64,000 bases of DNA, taken from assembly GCF_036226885.1 (NCBI RefSeq), contig NZ_CP109027.1:5332001-5396000 (forward strand), written 5' to 3'. Origin of the DNA: Streptomyces sp. NBC_00663. GTDB lineage: Bacteria; Actinomycetota; Actinomycetes; Streptomycetales; Streptomycetaceae. The position numbers and the translations under genes were made by a program. Below are positions 33,904 through 41,816 of the stretch, one piece after another (the first letter of the stretch is position 1; every line of letters starts with the position of its first letter). A model generated the notes under the pieces. It was not told where the DNA came from. It was given only the letters and a program-made list of their open reading frames with translations, and ran no database searches.

Positions 33904-34683
33904 ATGCGCATTCGAGTCCTCGGGGCTGCCGTCACCGGCGCCCTGGCCCTGTCCGCCCTCGCCGTGCCGGCCGCCCAGGCCGACACCATCGAAGGCGACA
34001 CCACGATCTCGAACGTCGTCGTGAACGGCGGCAAGGCGGTCGTGGTCGGCGCGACCACCACCAAGACCGTCTCCGTGACCTTCAAGGTCACGGACGACTC
34101 TGGCGTCAAGGACGCCATGGCCATCCTGTGGCACGGCTCGGACTTCGACAGCTCCGACAGCGGCGCCGTGGCCACCAGCGGCGACGGTTACGCCACCTGC
34201 ACCGCGACCAGCTCCACCACCGCGAACTGCAAGGCCAGCTACGAGTTCGAGCCGCAGTACAACGCCGTCAACTCGGTCGCCGGCACCTGGAAGGTCTGGG
34301 GCATCGCCTCCGGCAAGGACGCCGACTACGTCCAGAAGGACAACGTCAAGACCTTCCAGGTCCAGCGTCTGTCCAAGCTCACGGTCAACGCCTCCCCGGA
34401 GCCCGTGAAGAAGGGCAAGACCATCACGGTCACCGGCAAGCTGACCCGCGCCAACTGGGACGCGGCGAAGTACTCCGGCTACTCCGCCCAGTCGGTGAAG
34501 CTTCAGTTCCGCAAGAAGGGCTCCACCACCTACACGACCGTGAAGACCATCAAGTCCAGCTCCACGGGCGGTCTGAGCACCACGGTCACCGCGTCGGCCG
34601 ACGGCTACTACCGCTACAGCTTCGCGGGCACCTCGACCACCCCGGCGGTCTCCGCCACGGGTGACTACATCGACGTGCAGTAA
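33904..34683 (+). CDS. Secreted protein, tandem paralogue 1
   Basis: A 259-residue exported protein of an unrecognised family. Signal peptide MRIRVLGAAVTGALALSALAVPAAQA with an AQA site. The N-terminal domain (~27-150) is beta-rich and carries the Cys pair CTATSSTTANC near 99, likely a disulfide. After RLSKLTVNASPEPVKKG the C-terminal ~100 residues (TITVTGKLTRANW, YSAQSVKLQFRKKGSTTYT, GYYRYSFAGTSTT) form an Ig-like domain seen in all three paralogues. No anchor is present, so it is released. ATG at 33904 follows GGGGAA. The next paralogue starts 46 bases on. Confidence 0.85.
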   Translation: MRIRVLGAAVTGALALSALAVPAAQADTIEGDTTISNVVVNGGKAVVVGATTTKTVSVTFKVTDDSGVKDAMAILWHGSDFDSSDSGAVATSGDGYATCTATSSTTANCKASYEFEPQYNAVNSVAGTWKVWGIASGKDADYVQKDNVKTFQVQRLSKLTVNASPEPVKKGKTITVTGKLTRANWDAAKYSGYSAQSVKLQFRKKGSTTYTTVKTIKSSSTGGLSTTVTASADGYYRYSFAGTSTTPAVSATGDYIDVQ

Positions 34684-34729
34684 GCACCCCTCGCACCTCT
34701 CTCTTCACCTTTCCCACCTGAGGAAACAC

Positions 34730-35653
34730 ATGCGTATTCGCGCCACCGTGGCCGCCGTCTCCGGCGCCCTGGCCCTGTCCGCCCTGGCCGTTCCGGCCGC
34801 GCAGGCGGACGGCTCGTCGTACAGCAAGGACGACCTCGTCAAGGCCGCGCAGTCCGCGCGTCAGGCCGCCGACGGCAAGTCCACGTACGCCGCCGACGAC
34901 ACCGGCGTCCCGTACGCCCTCGACCTGTCCTTCTCCAACGTGAAGGTCAACAAGGGCAAGCCGATCGTCGCGGGCATCGCCAACCAGGTGACCGTGCCGG
35001 TCACCTACACCGTCACGCACGCCGAGGACATCGACCTCAACGCCTCGGACTTCGTGTTCGACGTCGAGATCTACCGCGGCACCTACGACGAGCCGCTGAA
35101 CATCCTGTGGGGCGACGACTGGCCGACCTGCACGGAGACCTCGGCGACCACCGACACCTGCACCGGCACGATCGACGTCTACCCGGGTGACGAGCTGGTC
35201 AACGCCGACGCCGCCACGTGGAAGGCGATCGGCTACGCCATCGACTGGAACGACCAGGACCCGATGTCCGAGGACATCGACTGGAGCAAGGTCGGCTACG
35301 TCGACCAGGACGCGCTGACCACCACCAAGCTCCAGCGCTACTCCAAGCTCACGGTCAACGCCTCCCCGGAGCCGGTCACCAAGGGCAAGACCATCACGGT
35401 CACGGGCAAGCTGACCCGCGCCAACTGGGAGACCCACAAGTACGCCGGGTACACCGGTCAGTCGGTGAAGCTTCAGTTCCGCAAGAAGGGCTCCACCACC
35501 TACAGCACCGTCAAGACCATCACGACGAACTCGACGGGCAACCTGAGCACCACCGTCAAGGCGGCGGCGGACGGCTACTTCCGCTACTCCTTCGCGGGCA
35601 CCTCGACCACCCCGGCGGTCTCCGCCGCGGGTGACTTCGTCGACGTGAAGTAA
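34730..35653 (+). CDS. Secreted protein, tandem paralogue 2
   Basis: A 307-residue paralogue of its neighbours, with signal peptide MRIRATVAAVSGALALSALAVPAAQA. It has an insertion of about 25 residues after the signal (SKDDLVKAAQSARQAADGKS) and an acidic N-terminal domain with CTETSATTDTC as the Cys pair. The C-terminal Ig-like domain is nearly identical to paralogue 1 (KLTVNASPEPVTKGKTITV). ATG at 34730 follows GAGG at 34720-34723. Only 46 bases separate it from paralogue 1, with no palindrome box, so the two are likely co-transcribed. A strong terminator follows. Confidence 0.85.
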   Translation: MRIRATVAAVSGALALSALAVPAAQADGSSYSKDDLVKAAQSARQAADGKSTYAADDTGVPYALDLSFSNVKVNKGKPIVAGIANQVTVPVTYTVTHAEDIDLNASDFVFDVEIYRGTYDEPLNILWGDDWPTCTETSATTDTCTGTIDVYPGDELVNADAATWKAIGYAIDWNDQDPMSEDIDWSKVGYVDQDALTTTKLQRYSKLTVNASPEPVTKGKTITVTGKLTRANWETHKYAGYTGQSVKLQFRKKGSTTYSTVKTITTNSTGNLSTTVKAAADGYFRYSFAGTSTTPAVSAAGDFVDVK

Positions 35654-35668
35654 GCAGTACGTGCCACG

Positions 35669-35702
35669 AAGGCCGGCCCCGGGCGCATCCGGGGCCGGCC
35701 TT
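35669..35702 (+). terminator. Strong hairpin after secreted paralogue 2
   Basis: AAGGCCGGCCCCGG and CCGGGGCCGGCCTT form a perfect 14-bp stem with a 6-base loop, 15 bases after the stop. It separates the paralogue 1-2 unit from paralogue 3. Confidence 0.88.
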
Positions 35703-35818
35703 CGCGTTTCGTCATGGGCATCCCATACGACGATCAAGCATCCCGCCGGTAACGACAAAGTCGGCAAAGTTCGCACCGGCCCCTACAACTCACCCGGGTG
35801 GCCGTGGATCTGATCCCG

Positions 35819-35834
35819 TGAGTCAACAGACTCC
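35819..35834. promoter_or_regulatory. TGAGTC-N4-GACTC box of secreted paralogue 3
   Basis: TGAGTCAACAGACTCC repeats the box found before paralogue 1 in 15 of 16 bases. Flanking ACCGGCCnnTACAAC (~35775-35788) and ATCTGATC (35808-35815) are also shared, showing that the control region was duplicated with the gene. Confidence 0.6.
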
Positions 35835-35863
35835 TAGATCGACTCTCCCCCTGGGGAACGCAC

Positions 35864-36700
35864 ATGCGCATCAGAGCCACCGTGGCCGTCGTCTCCGGCG
35901 CCCTGGCCCTCACCGGCCTCGCCCTTCCGACCGCCCAGGCCGCCGACTCCGGCACCCCGTACACGCTGGACGTCAGCTTCTCCAACTTCAAGATCGCCTC
36001 GTCGGTCAAGGTCGGCACCTCCGCCGTCGTCAGCACGAAGGTCACCTACACGCTGACCCACGGCTCGGACGTCGACCCCACCGCGTCGGACTTCTTCACC
36101 GACCCGTTCCTCTACCGGGGCACCTTCGGCGCCGACAGCACCCCTGAGCTCTACGGCGACGACGCGGCGACCTGCACGGTCACCTCGGCCACCACCGCCA
36201 CCTGCACCGGCACCATCGACATCCACCCGGCCGACGGCGACCTGTCCAACGCGAACGCCGGTACCTGGAAGGGCGCCGCCGAGGCCGTCGACTTCAACGG
36301 CCAGGACCCCTCCAGCAGCAGCCTCGACCTCAGCAAGGTCGGCTACAAGGACCAGGGCGACCTCGCCTCCCTCAAGGTGCTGCGCCTGGCCAAGCTCACC
36401 GCCAACGCCTCCCCGGAGCCGGTGCGGAAGGGCAGGACCATCACGGTCACCGGCAAGCTGACCCGCGCCAACTGGGACACCGGCACCTACTCGGGCTACT
36501 CCGCCCAGTACGTGAAGCTCCAGTACCGCAAGGCCGGCACCACCACGTACACCACCGTGAAGACCGTCAAGACCAGCTCCACGGGCGCCCTGAGCACCAC
36601 GGTCACCGCCTCGGCCGACGGCTACTACCGCTACAGCTTCGCGGGCAGCCCGACGACGTCGTCGGTGAGCGCCACCGGGGATTACATAGACGTTCAGTAA
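35864..36700 (+). CDS. Secreted protein, tandem paralogue 3
   Basis: A 278-residue third paralogue with signal peptide MRIRATVAVVSGALALTGLALPTAQA. The N-terminal domain resembles paralogue 2 (GTPYTLDVSFSNFK matches GVPYALDLSFSNVK) and carries CTVTSATTATC. The Ig-like C-terminus (KLTANASPEPVRKGRTITVTG) is conserved but ends SPTTSSVSATGDYIDVQ. It has its own TGAGTC-N4-GACTC box upstream, so is a separate transcription unit under the same control. It is convergent with the P-type ATPase gene with 13 bases between stops. Function unknown; extracellular binding or matrix role is possible. Confidence 0.85.
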   Translation: MRIRATVAVVSGALALTGLALPTAQAADSGTPYTLDVSFSNFKIASSVKVGTSAVVSTKVTYTLTHGSDVDPTASDFFTDPFLYRGTFGADSTPELYGDDAATCTVTSATTATCTGTIDIHPADGDLSNANAGTWKGAAEAVDFNGQDPSSSSLDLSKVGYKDQGDLASLKVLRLAKLTANASPEPVRKGRTITVTGKLTRANWDTGTYSGYSAQYVKLQYRKAGTTTYTTVKTVKTSSTGALSTTVTASADGYYRYSFAGSPTTSSVSATGDYIDVQ

Positions 36701-36713
36701 GCAGCAACCCCCG

Positions 36714-39113
36714 TTATGCGGGAACGCGGCGGTCGACCCATTTCCAGGTCAGCTCCAGGGCGGCCGCCGCCACCACCGAGATGCCCACCGCTATCCACGG
36801 CATCGTCACCCCGACCAGCTTCAGCGCGAAGAAGTCCTGGAGCCACGGGACCGCGAGGACCAGCAGGAACCCGGCGCCCATCGACGCCACCAGCACCACC
36901 CGCCACCAGGTGTACGGCCGGGCGATGATGGCCAGCACCCACATCGAGATCAGGAACAGGGTGAGGGTGGCCACGCTGGTCTCCGCGTCCAGTGAGCCCT
37001 TGCCCGTGTAGTAGTGCCGCGCGATCAGGTAGGTGGCGAAGGTCGCGACGCCCGCCACCACGCCGCCCGGGATCGAGTACCGCATCACCCGCCGTACGAA
37101 GTGCGGTTGGGCCCGTTCCGTGTTGGGCGCCAGGGCCAGGAAGAACGCCGGGACGCCGATCGTCAGGGTCGAGAGCAGGGTCAAGTGGCGGGGCAGGAAG
37201 GGGTATTCGACCTGCCAGCACACCACCAGCAGCGCCAGCAGCACCGAGTACACCGTCTTCACCAGGAACAGCGTCGCCACCCGCGTGATGTTCCCGATGA
37301 CCCGGCGCCCCTCCGCCACCACGTCGGGCAGCGTGGCGAAGCTGTTGTTCAGGAGCACGATCTGGGCGACCGCCCGGGTCGCCTCCGAACCCGAGCCCAT
37401 CGAGACGCCGATGTCGGCGTCCTTCAGCGCCAGCACGTCGTTCACCCCGTCGCCCGTCATCGCGACGTTGTGCCCGTGGGACTGCAACGCCCCCACCATG
37501 TCCCGCTTCTGCTGCGGGGTGACCCGCCCGAACACCGTGCCCTCGTCGAGGGCGTTCGCCATGTCCTCGGGGTCGGACGGGAGGTGGCGTGCGTCGACCG
37601 TCGTACCCTTCAGGCCGAGTTTTCCGGCCACCGCGCCCACCGACACCGCGTTGTCACCGGAGATGACCTTGGCACGGACGTCCTGCTCGGCGAAGTACCG
37701 CAGGGTGTCGGCGGCGTCGGGGCGCAGCCGCTGTTCCAGTACGACGAGGGCGGCGGCGGAGGCTCCGTGCGCGACCTCCGGATCGTCGAGGTCGCCCGTC
37801 GTGCGGGCCAGCAGCAGGACGCGCAGGCCCTGTTCGTTGAGCCGCTCGGTCTCGGCCAGTGCCGGGTCGTCGGCGCCCAGCAGCACGTCCGGCGCTCCCA
37901 GCAGCCAGGTGCTGGACTCCCCGTTGCCCTCGCTGAAGCTCGCGCCGCTGTACTTGCGGGCGGAGGAAAAGGGGAGCGACTCGGTGCAGCGCCAGTCCTC
38001 GGCGTCGGGGTAGGCGTCGATGATCGCCTGGAGGGACGCGTTCGGGCGGGGGTCCGATTCACCCAGGGAACCCAGTACCCGTCGTACGTACGTCTCGTCG
38101 CTGCCGTTGAGGGGCCGCAGCTCAGTTACGTCCATGCCCCCTTCCGTCAGTGTGCCCGTCTTGTCGAGGCAGACGGTGTCGATCCGGGCGAGGCCCTCGA
38201 TGGCTGGAAGCTCCTGGACGAGGCACTGTTTTCGGCCAAGCCGGATCACGCCGATCGCGAAGGCGACGGAGGTGAGCAGGACCAGGCCCTCGGGGACCAT
38301 CGGGACGATGCCGCCGACCGTGCGGGCGATGGACTCCTTCAGGTCGTGGCTCTTGACGACCAGTTGCGTGATGACGAGGCCGATCGCGGCCGGGATCATC
38401 ATCCACGTCACGTACTTGAGGATCGTGGAGATGCCCGTACGCAGCTCGGAATGGACGAGGGTGAACCGGGACGCCTCCTCGGCGAGTTGGACGGCGTACG
38501 CCTCGCGCCCCACCTTGGTGGCCCGGAACGCGCCGCCGCCCGCGACGACGAAGCTGCCGGACATGATCGGGTCGCCGGGCTGTTTGACGACCGGGTCGGC
38601 CTCGCCGGTCAGCAGCGACTCGTCGATCTCCAGGCCGTCGGCCTCGACGCACTCCCCGTCGACGACGGCCTTGTCACCGGGCCCGATCTCGATCAGATCG
38701 TCGAGAACGATCTCCGACGTGCTGACTTCGAGCGCCTCGCCGTCCCGTCGTACCGTCGGCTTCGCCTCGCCGATCACGGCGAGGGAGTCGAGGGTCTTCT
38801 TCGCCCGCCACTCCTGGATGATGCCGATACCGGTGTTGGCGATGATCACGTACCCGAACAGGCTGTCCTGGAAGGGGGCGACGAACAGCATGACCAGCCA
38901 GAGCACGCCGATGATCGCGTTGAACCGGGTGAAGACGTTCGCGCGGACGATCTCGGCGAGCGACCGGCTGCTGCGCACCGGTACGTCGTTGACCGCCCCG
39001 CGCGCCACCCGCTCGGCCACCTCGGCAGCGGTCAGCCCGCCGTCGGCCGCGGGGGCGGGCACAGGCACGGGGTGCACGGGGTCGAGTTCGGCGCCCGCGT
39101 CGATGTGCGTCAT
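36714..39113 (-). CDS. P-type cation ATPase, CtpE-like
   Basis: A 799-residue ATP-driven membrane cation pump. The actuator domain shows DESLLTGEADPV near residue 165, with TGEA in place of the common TGES. Helix 4 is GGIVPMVPEGLVLLTS near 270, the phosphorylation site is CLDKTGTLTEGG near 319 and the hinge MTGDGVNDVLALKDADIG near 553. About ten helices flank these. The PMVPEGLVLL motif and TGEA resemble mycobacterial CtpE, implicated in Ca2+ uptake, so calcium is the best guess. The N-terminus is Pro-rich. It is monocistronic. Confidence 0.9.
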   Translation of the reverse strand: MTHIDAGAELDPVHPVPVPAPAADGGLTAAEVAERVARGAVNDVPVRSSRSLAEIVRANVFTRFNAIIGVLWLVMLFVAPFQDSLFGYVIIANTGIGIIQEWRAKKTLDSLAVIGEAKPTVRRDGEALEVSTSEIVLDDLIEIGPGDKAVVDGECVEADGLEIDESLLTGEADPVVKQPGDPIMSGSFVVAGGGAFRATKVGREAYAVQLAEEASRFTLVHSELRTGISTILKYVTWMMIPAAIGLVITQLVVKSHDLKESIARTVGGIVPMVPEGLVLLTSVAFAIGVIRLGRKQCLVQELPAIEGLARIDTVCLDKTGTLTEGGMDVTELRPLNGSDETYVRRVLGSLGESDPRPNASLQAIIDAYPDAEDWRCTESLPFSSARKYSGASFSEGNGESSTWLLGAPDVLLGADDPALAETERLNEQGLRVLLLARTTGDLDDPEVAHGASAAALVVLEQRLRPDAADTLRYFAEQDVRAKVISGDNAVSVGAVAGKLGLKGTTVDARHLPSDPEDMANALDEGTVFGRVTPQQKRDMVGALQSHGHNVAMTGDGVNDVLALKDADIGVSMGSGSEATRAVAQIVLLNNSFATLPDVVAEGRRVIGNITRVATLFLVKTVYSVLLALLVVCWQVEYPFLPRHLTLLSTLTIGVPAFFLALAPNTERAQPHFVRRVMRYSIPGGVVAGVATFATYLIARHYYTGKGSLDAETSVATLTLFLISMWVLAIIARPYTWWRVVLVASMGAGFLLVLAVPWLQDFFALKLVGVTMPWIAVGISVVAAAALELTWKWVDRRVPA

Positions 39114-39220
39114 GCATTCGACGGTACGTGCGGTTTTGCGGCTTCACCCGCCGAGTGAGCGGAAGTTCCGACCTGGGGAGGAGAGGCGGCAGGGCCGAGT
39201 GGTGCCCAGGTAGTACGGGC

Positions 39221-39490
39221 CTACTCGGCTTCCCGTAGGGCCCCGGCGGCCTCGGCCCGCTTGATGGCTGCGTCGCGCCTGCGGACGTAGTAGATGCCGA
39301 TCAGCCCGAGGCCCGCGCCGGCCAGGCAGGTCCACACCCACCAGGCGTGTCCGCGGTCGTCGAACCAGCCGTAGAAGGGGAGCTGGACGAGGAAGAGGAC
39401 GAACCAGAGGATCGTGCCGCCGATGATCGTCGGCACGATGGGGCCCTCCAGGGGCTCCGGTGCTTCGTGCTGCGGGGTCCACTTCGCCAT
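39221..39490 (-). CDS. DUF2530 membrane protein
   Basis: An 89-residue two-helix membrane protein. MAKWTPQHEAPEPLEGPIVP precedes helix 1 (TIIGGTILWFVLFLVQLPFY) and HAWWVWTCLAGAGLGLIGIYYVRRRDAAIKRAEA forms helix 2 with a basic cytoplasmic tail; this layout is DUF2530. ATG at 39490 is used rather than 39496. It is divergent from the purine permease. Function unknown; conserved near MarR genes in actinobacteria. Confidence 0.85.
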   Translation of the reverse strand: MAKWTPQHEAPEPLEGPIVPTIIGGTILWFVLFLVQLPFYGWFDDRGHAWWVWTCLAGAGLGLIGIYYVRRRDAAIKRAEAAGALREAE

Positions 39491-39633
39491 GGGCACAGCT
39501 TACGAGGCGATCGCGGAGCGGCCGGAGGCGCGTGCGGGCGCGCCGGTCTACGCGCGGAGATAGGCATCCCGGCTCTCATATGTTCATACTGAAACCGTTT
39601 GCGTCTGTCCACTTCTCATCGTAGGAACATCCA

Positions 39634-41028
39634 ATGTCGACCGCCCTTGACCGTTACTTCAGGATCTCGGAGCGGGGCAGCACACTGCCCCGAGAGATCC
39701 GCGGCGGTTTCGCCACCTTCTTCGCGATGGCCTACATCATCGTGCTCAACCCGATCATCCTGGGCAGCGCGAAGGACATGTACGGGCACCAGCTCGACAA
39801 CGGCCAGCTCGTCACCGCCACCTGTGTCACCGCGGCCTTCACCACGCTCCTCATGGGCGTCATCGGCAATGTGCCGATCGCGCTGGCCGCCGGTCTCGGT
39901 GTGAACTCGGTCGTCGCCCTCCAGCTGGCGCCCCGGATGTCGTGGCCGGACGCCATGGGCATGGTGGTCCTGGCGGGCTTCATCGTGATGCTGCTGGTCG
40001 CGACGGGCCTGCGCGAGCGCGTGATGAACGCGGTCCCCTTCGGCCTCCGCAAGGCGATCAGCATCGGTATCGGCCTGTTCATCATGCTGATCGGGCTCGT
40101 CGACTCCGGCTTCGTCTCCCGCATCCCGGACGCCGCGCACACCACCGTCCCGCTCCAGCTCGGCGGGGACGGTCACCTCAACGGCTGGCCGGTCCTGATC
40201 TTCATCCTCGGCGCGCTGCTCACGCTCGCGCTCCTCGTCCGCAAGGTCTCCGGCGCGATCCTGATCTCGATCGTCGCCATGACCGTCCTCGCGATGATCA
40301 TCGACGCCGTCGCCACCATCCCGTCCTGGGGCCTGACCACGCCCGAGTGGCCCGGCAACCCGGTCGCCACCCCCGACTTCGGTCTCATCGGCGAGGTCAG
40401 CCTGTTCGGCGGCTTCGACAAGGTCGGCGTGCTGACCGGCATCCTCTTCGTCTTCACCGTGCTGCTGTCGTGCTTCTTCGACGCGATGGGCACGATCATG
40501 GGCGTCAGCGACGAGGCCAAGCTGACCGACGCACAGGGCCAGATGCCCGGCATCAACAAGGTCCTCTTCGTCGACGGCCTCGCGGTCGCGGCCGGCGGCG
40601 CCAGCTCCTCGTCCGCCACCACGGCCTTCGTGGAATCCACGGCCGGCGTCGGCGAGGGCGCCCGCACCGGCTTCGCGAACATCATCACCGGCGGCCTCTT
40701 CACCGTGGCGCTGTTCCTCACGCCCGTCGCCACGATGGTCCCGTCCCAGGCGGCCACCCCGGCGCTGCTCGCGGTCGGCTTCATGATCCTGGCCAACTCG
40801 GTCAAGGAGATCGACTGGGCCGACTACACGATCGCGATCCCGGCCTTCATCACGATGGTGATGATGCCGTTCACCTACTCCATCACCAACGGCATCGGCA
40901 TGGGCTTCATCACCTTCGTGGTGCTGCGGCTGGCGGCCGGCCGGGGCAAGGAGATCCCGGTCGCGATGTACGTCGTCTCCGCCGTCTTCGCCTTCTACTA
41001 CCTGATGCCGGCGCTCGGCCTCACGTGA
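39634..41028 (+). CDS. NCS2/AzgA-type purine permease
   Basis: A 464-residue membrane transporter of the AzgA/PbuG (GUP) group for adenine, guanine or hypoxanthine, working by proton symport. It has about 14 segments with REIRGGFATFFAMAYIIVLNP near 20, AAGLGVNSVVALQLA near 88, GLRKAISIGIGLFIMLIGL near 130, the family motif FFDAMGTIMGVSDEA near 282 and SSSATTAFVESTAGVGEGARTGFAN near 325. ATG at 39634 follows TAGGAA. The last eight bases overlap the convergent ribbon-helix-helix gene. Exact purine preference is not decidable. Confidence 0.92.
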   Translation: MSTALDRYFRISERGSTLPREIRGGFATFFAMAYIIVLNPIILGSAKDMYGHQLDNGQLVTATCVTAAFTTLLMGVIGNVPIALAAGLGVNSVVALQLAPRMSWPDAMGMVVLAGFIVMLLVATGLRERVMNAVPFGLRKAISIGIGLFIMLIGLVDSGFVSRIPDAAHTTVPLQLGGDGHLNGWPVLIFILGALLTLALLVRKVSGAILISIVAMTVLAMIIDAVATIPSWGLTTPEWPGNPVATPDFGLIGEVSLFGGFDKVGVLTGILFVFTVLLSCFFDAMGTIMGVSDEAKLTDAQGQMPGINKVLFVDGLAVAAGGASSSSATTAFVESTAGVGEGARTGFANIITGGLFTVALFLTPVATMVPSQAATPALLAVGFMILANSVKEIDWADYTIAIPAFITMVMMPFTYSITNGIGMGFITFVVLRLAAGRGKEIPVAMYVVSAVFAFYYLMPALGLT

Positions 41029-41203
41029 CGCCGTAGAACTTCTCTGTCTCCTCGACGGCGGTCTGGAACCGCTCGTCGAAGTCGTCCCGAATGAGCGTCC
41101 GGACCACATAGTCCTGGACGCTCATTCCCCTTTTGGCCGCATGGTCCCGGAGCCGGTCGAGCAGCTCCCCGTCTATCCGCAGGCTGAGCACGCTGGTCCC
41201 CAT
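41021..41203 (-). CDS. Ribbon-helix-helix (CopG/Arc-type) protein, orphan
   Basis: A 60-residue protein. MGTSVLSLRIDGELLDRLRDHAAKRGMSVQDYVVRTLIRDDF is a full RHH fold: the beta strand SVLSLRI, then helix A (DGELLDRLRDHAAKRG), a turn and helix B (SVQDYVVRTLIR). Such proteins are DNA-binding dimers and often antitoxins, but no toxin gene lies beside it; the neighbour is a purine permease that it overlaps by eight bases tail to tail. The C-terminal DERFQTAVEETEKFYG helix might bind a partner. ATG at 41203. Confidence 0.8.
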   Translation of the reverse strand: MGTSVLSLRIDGELLDRLRDHAAKRGMSVQDYVVRTLIRDDFDERFQTAVEETEKFYGVT

Positions 41204-41255
41204 GAACACGAGGGTCTAGGTCGCGACGGGGCGCCGTTCACTTTCCGCCGTCGGC

Positions 41256-41271
41256 TCACTCGTACGAGTGA
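41256..41271. promoter_or_regulatory. Perfect 16-bp palindrome before the MarR-MFS pair
   Basis: TCACTCGTACGAGTGA is perfectly self-complementary, 84 bases before the marR start and 52 bases before the RHH start. A second palindrome, GTAA-N4-TTAC (41334-41345), lies ten bases before the marR ATG. Either could be the MarR or RHH operator. Confidence 0.5.
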
Positions 41272-41354
41272 CGTCGCCGTTTCAGTGGCCTGAGTCACGG
41301 GAATCACCGTGCACCGCCGCTTGTTTAGCGAGAGTAATGAGTTACCCTAAAGAG

Positions 41355-41792
41355 ATGCCGGACCTTACCCATGGCGACGACGTAGCCGCCGTGAACTCAC
41401 TCCGCTCCGCCGTGATGCGACTGTCACGCCGACTCAAGCACCAGCGGGTCGACGAGTCGCTGAGCCCTACCGAGATGTCGGTCCTGGGCACCCTTTCCAT
41501 CTGCGGCAAGGCCACCCCGGGCGAGCTCGCCCGCAAGGAGCACGTACAGCCGCCGTCGATGACCCGCATCGTGGCGCTGCTGGAGGCCAAGGGCCTGGTC
41601 CGGCTTGAGCCGCACCCCGAGGACCGCCGCCAGAAGGTCGTCACGAAGACGGAGCAGGCGGAGGCGATGCTCGCCGAGAGCCGCGCCAAGCGCAACGCCT
41701 TCCTGGCCGCCCTGGTCGACGGTCTCGACGAGGACGAGTGGGCGAAACTGCGCGCCGCCGCCCCCGTGCTGGAGAAGCTCGCACACCTGTAG
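41355..41792 (+). CDS. MarR family transcriptional regulator
   Basis: A 145-residue winged-helix repressor. SLRSAVMRLSRRLKHQRVDESLSPTEMSVLGTLSICGKATPGELARKEHVQPPSMTRIVALLEAKGLVRLEPHPEDRRQ holds the full HTH and wing (DRRQKVV) at residues ~14-95. The C-terminal helices (LDEDEWAKLRAAAPVLEKL) form the dimer interface. ATG at 41355 (MPDLTHGDD) is chosen; 41337 is an in-frame alternative. It is followed after 24 bases by an MFS exporter, the usual arrangement of a drug-sensing repressor with its target. Confidence 0.92.
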   Translation: MPDLTHGDDVAAVNSLRSAVMRLSRRLKHQRVDESLSPTEMSVLGTLSICGKATPGELARKEHVQPPSMTRIVALLEAKGLVRLEPHPEDRRQKVVTKTEQAEAMLAESRAKRNAFLAALVDGLDEDEWAKLRAAAPVLEKLAHL

Positions 41793-41816
41793 TCCGTCTT
41801 GAGGAGGCGAACCCTT

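Noticed and set aside
41021..41203. Toxin-antitoxin module
   Set aside because: Only the RHH protein is present; the adjacent frames are a permease and a MarR-MFS pair.
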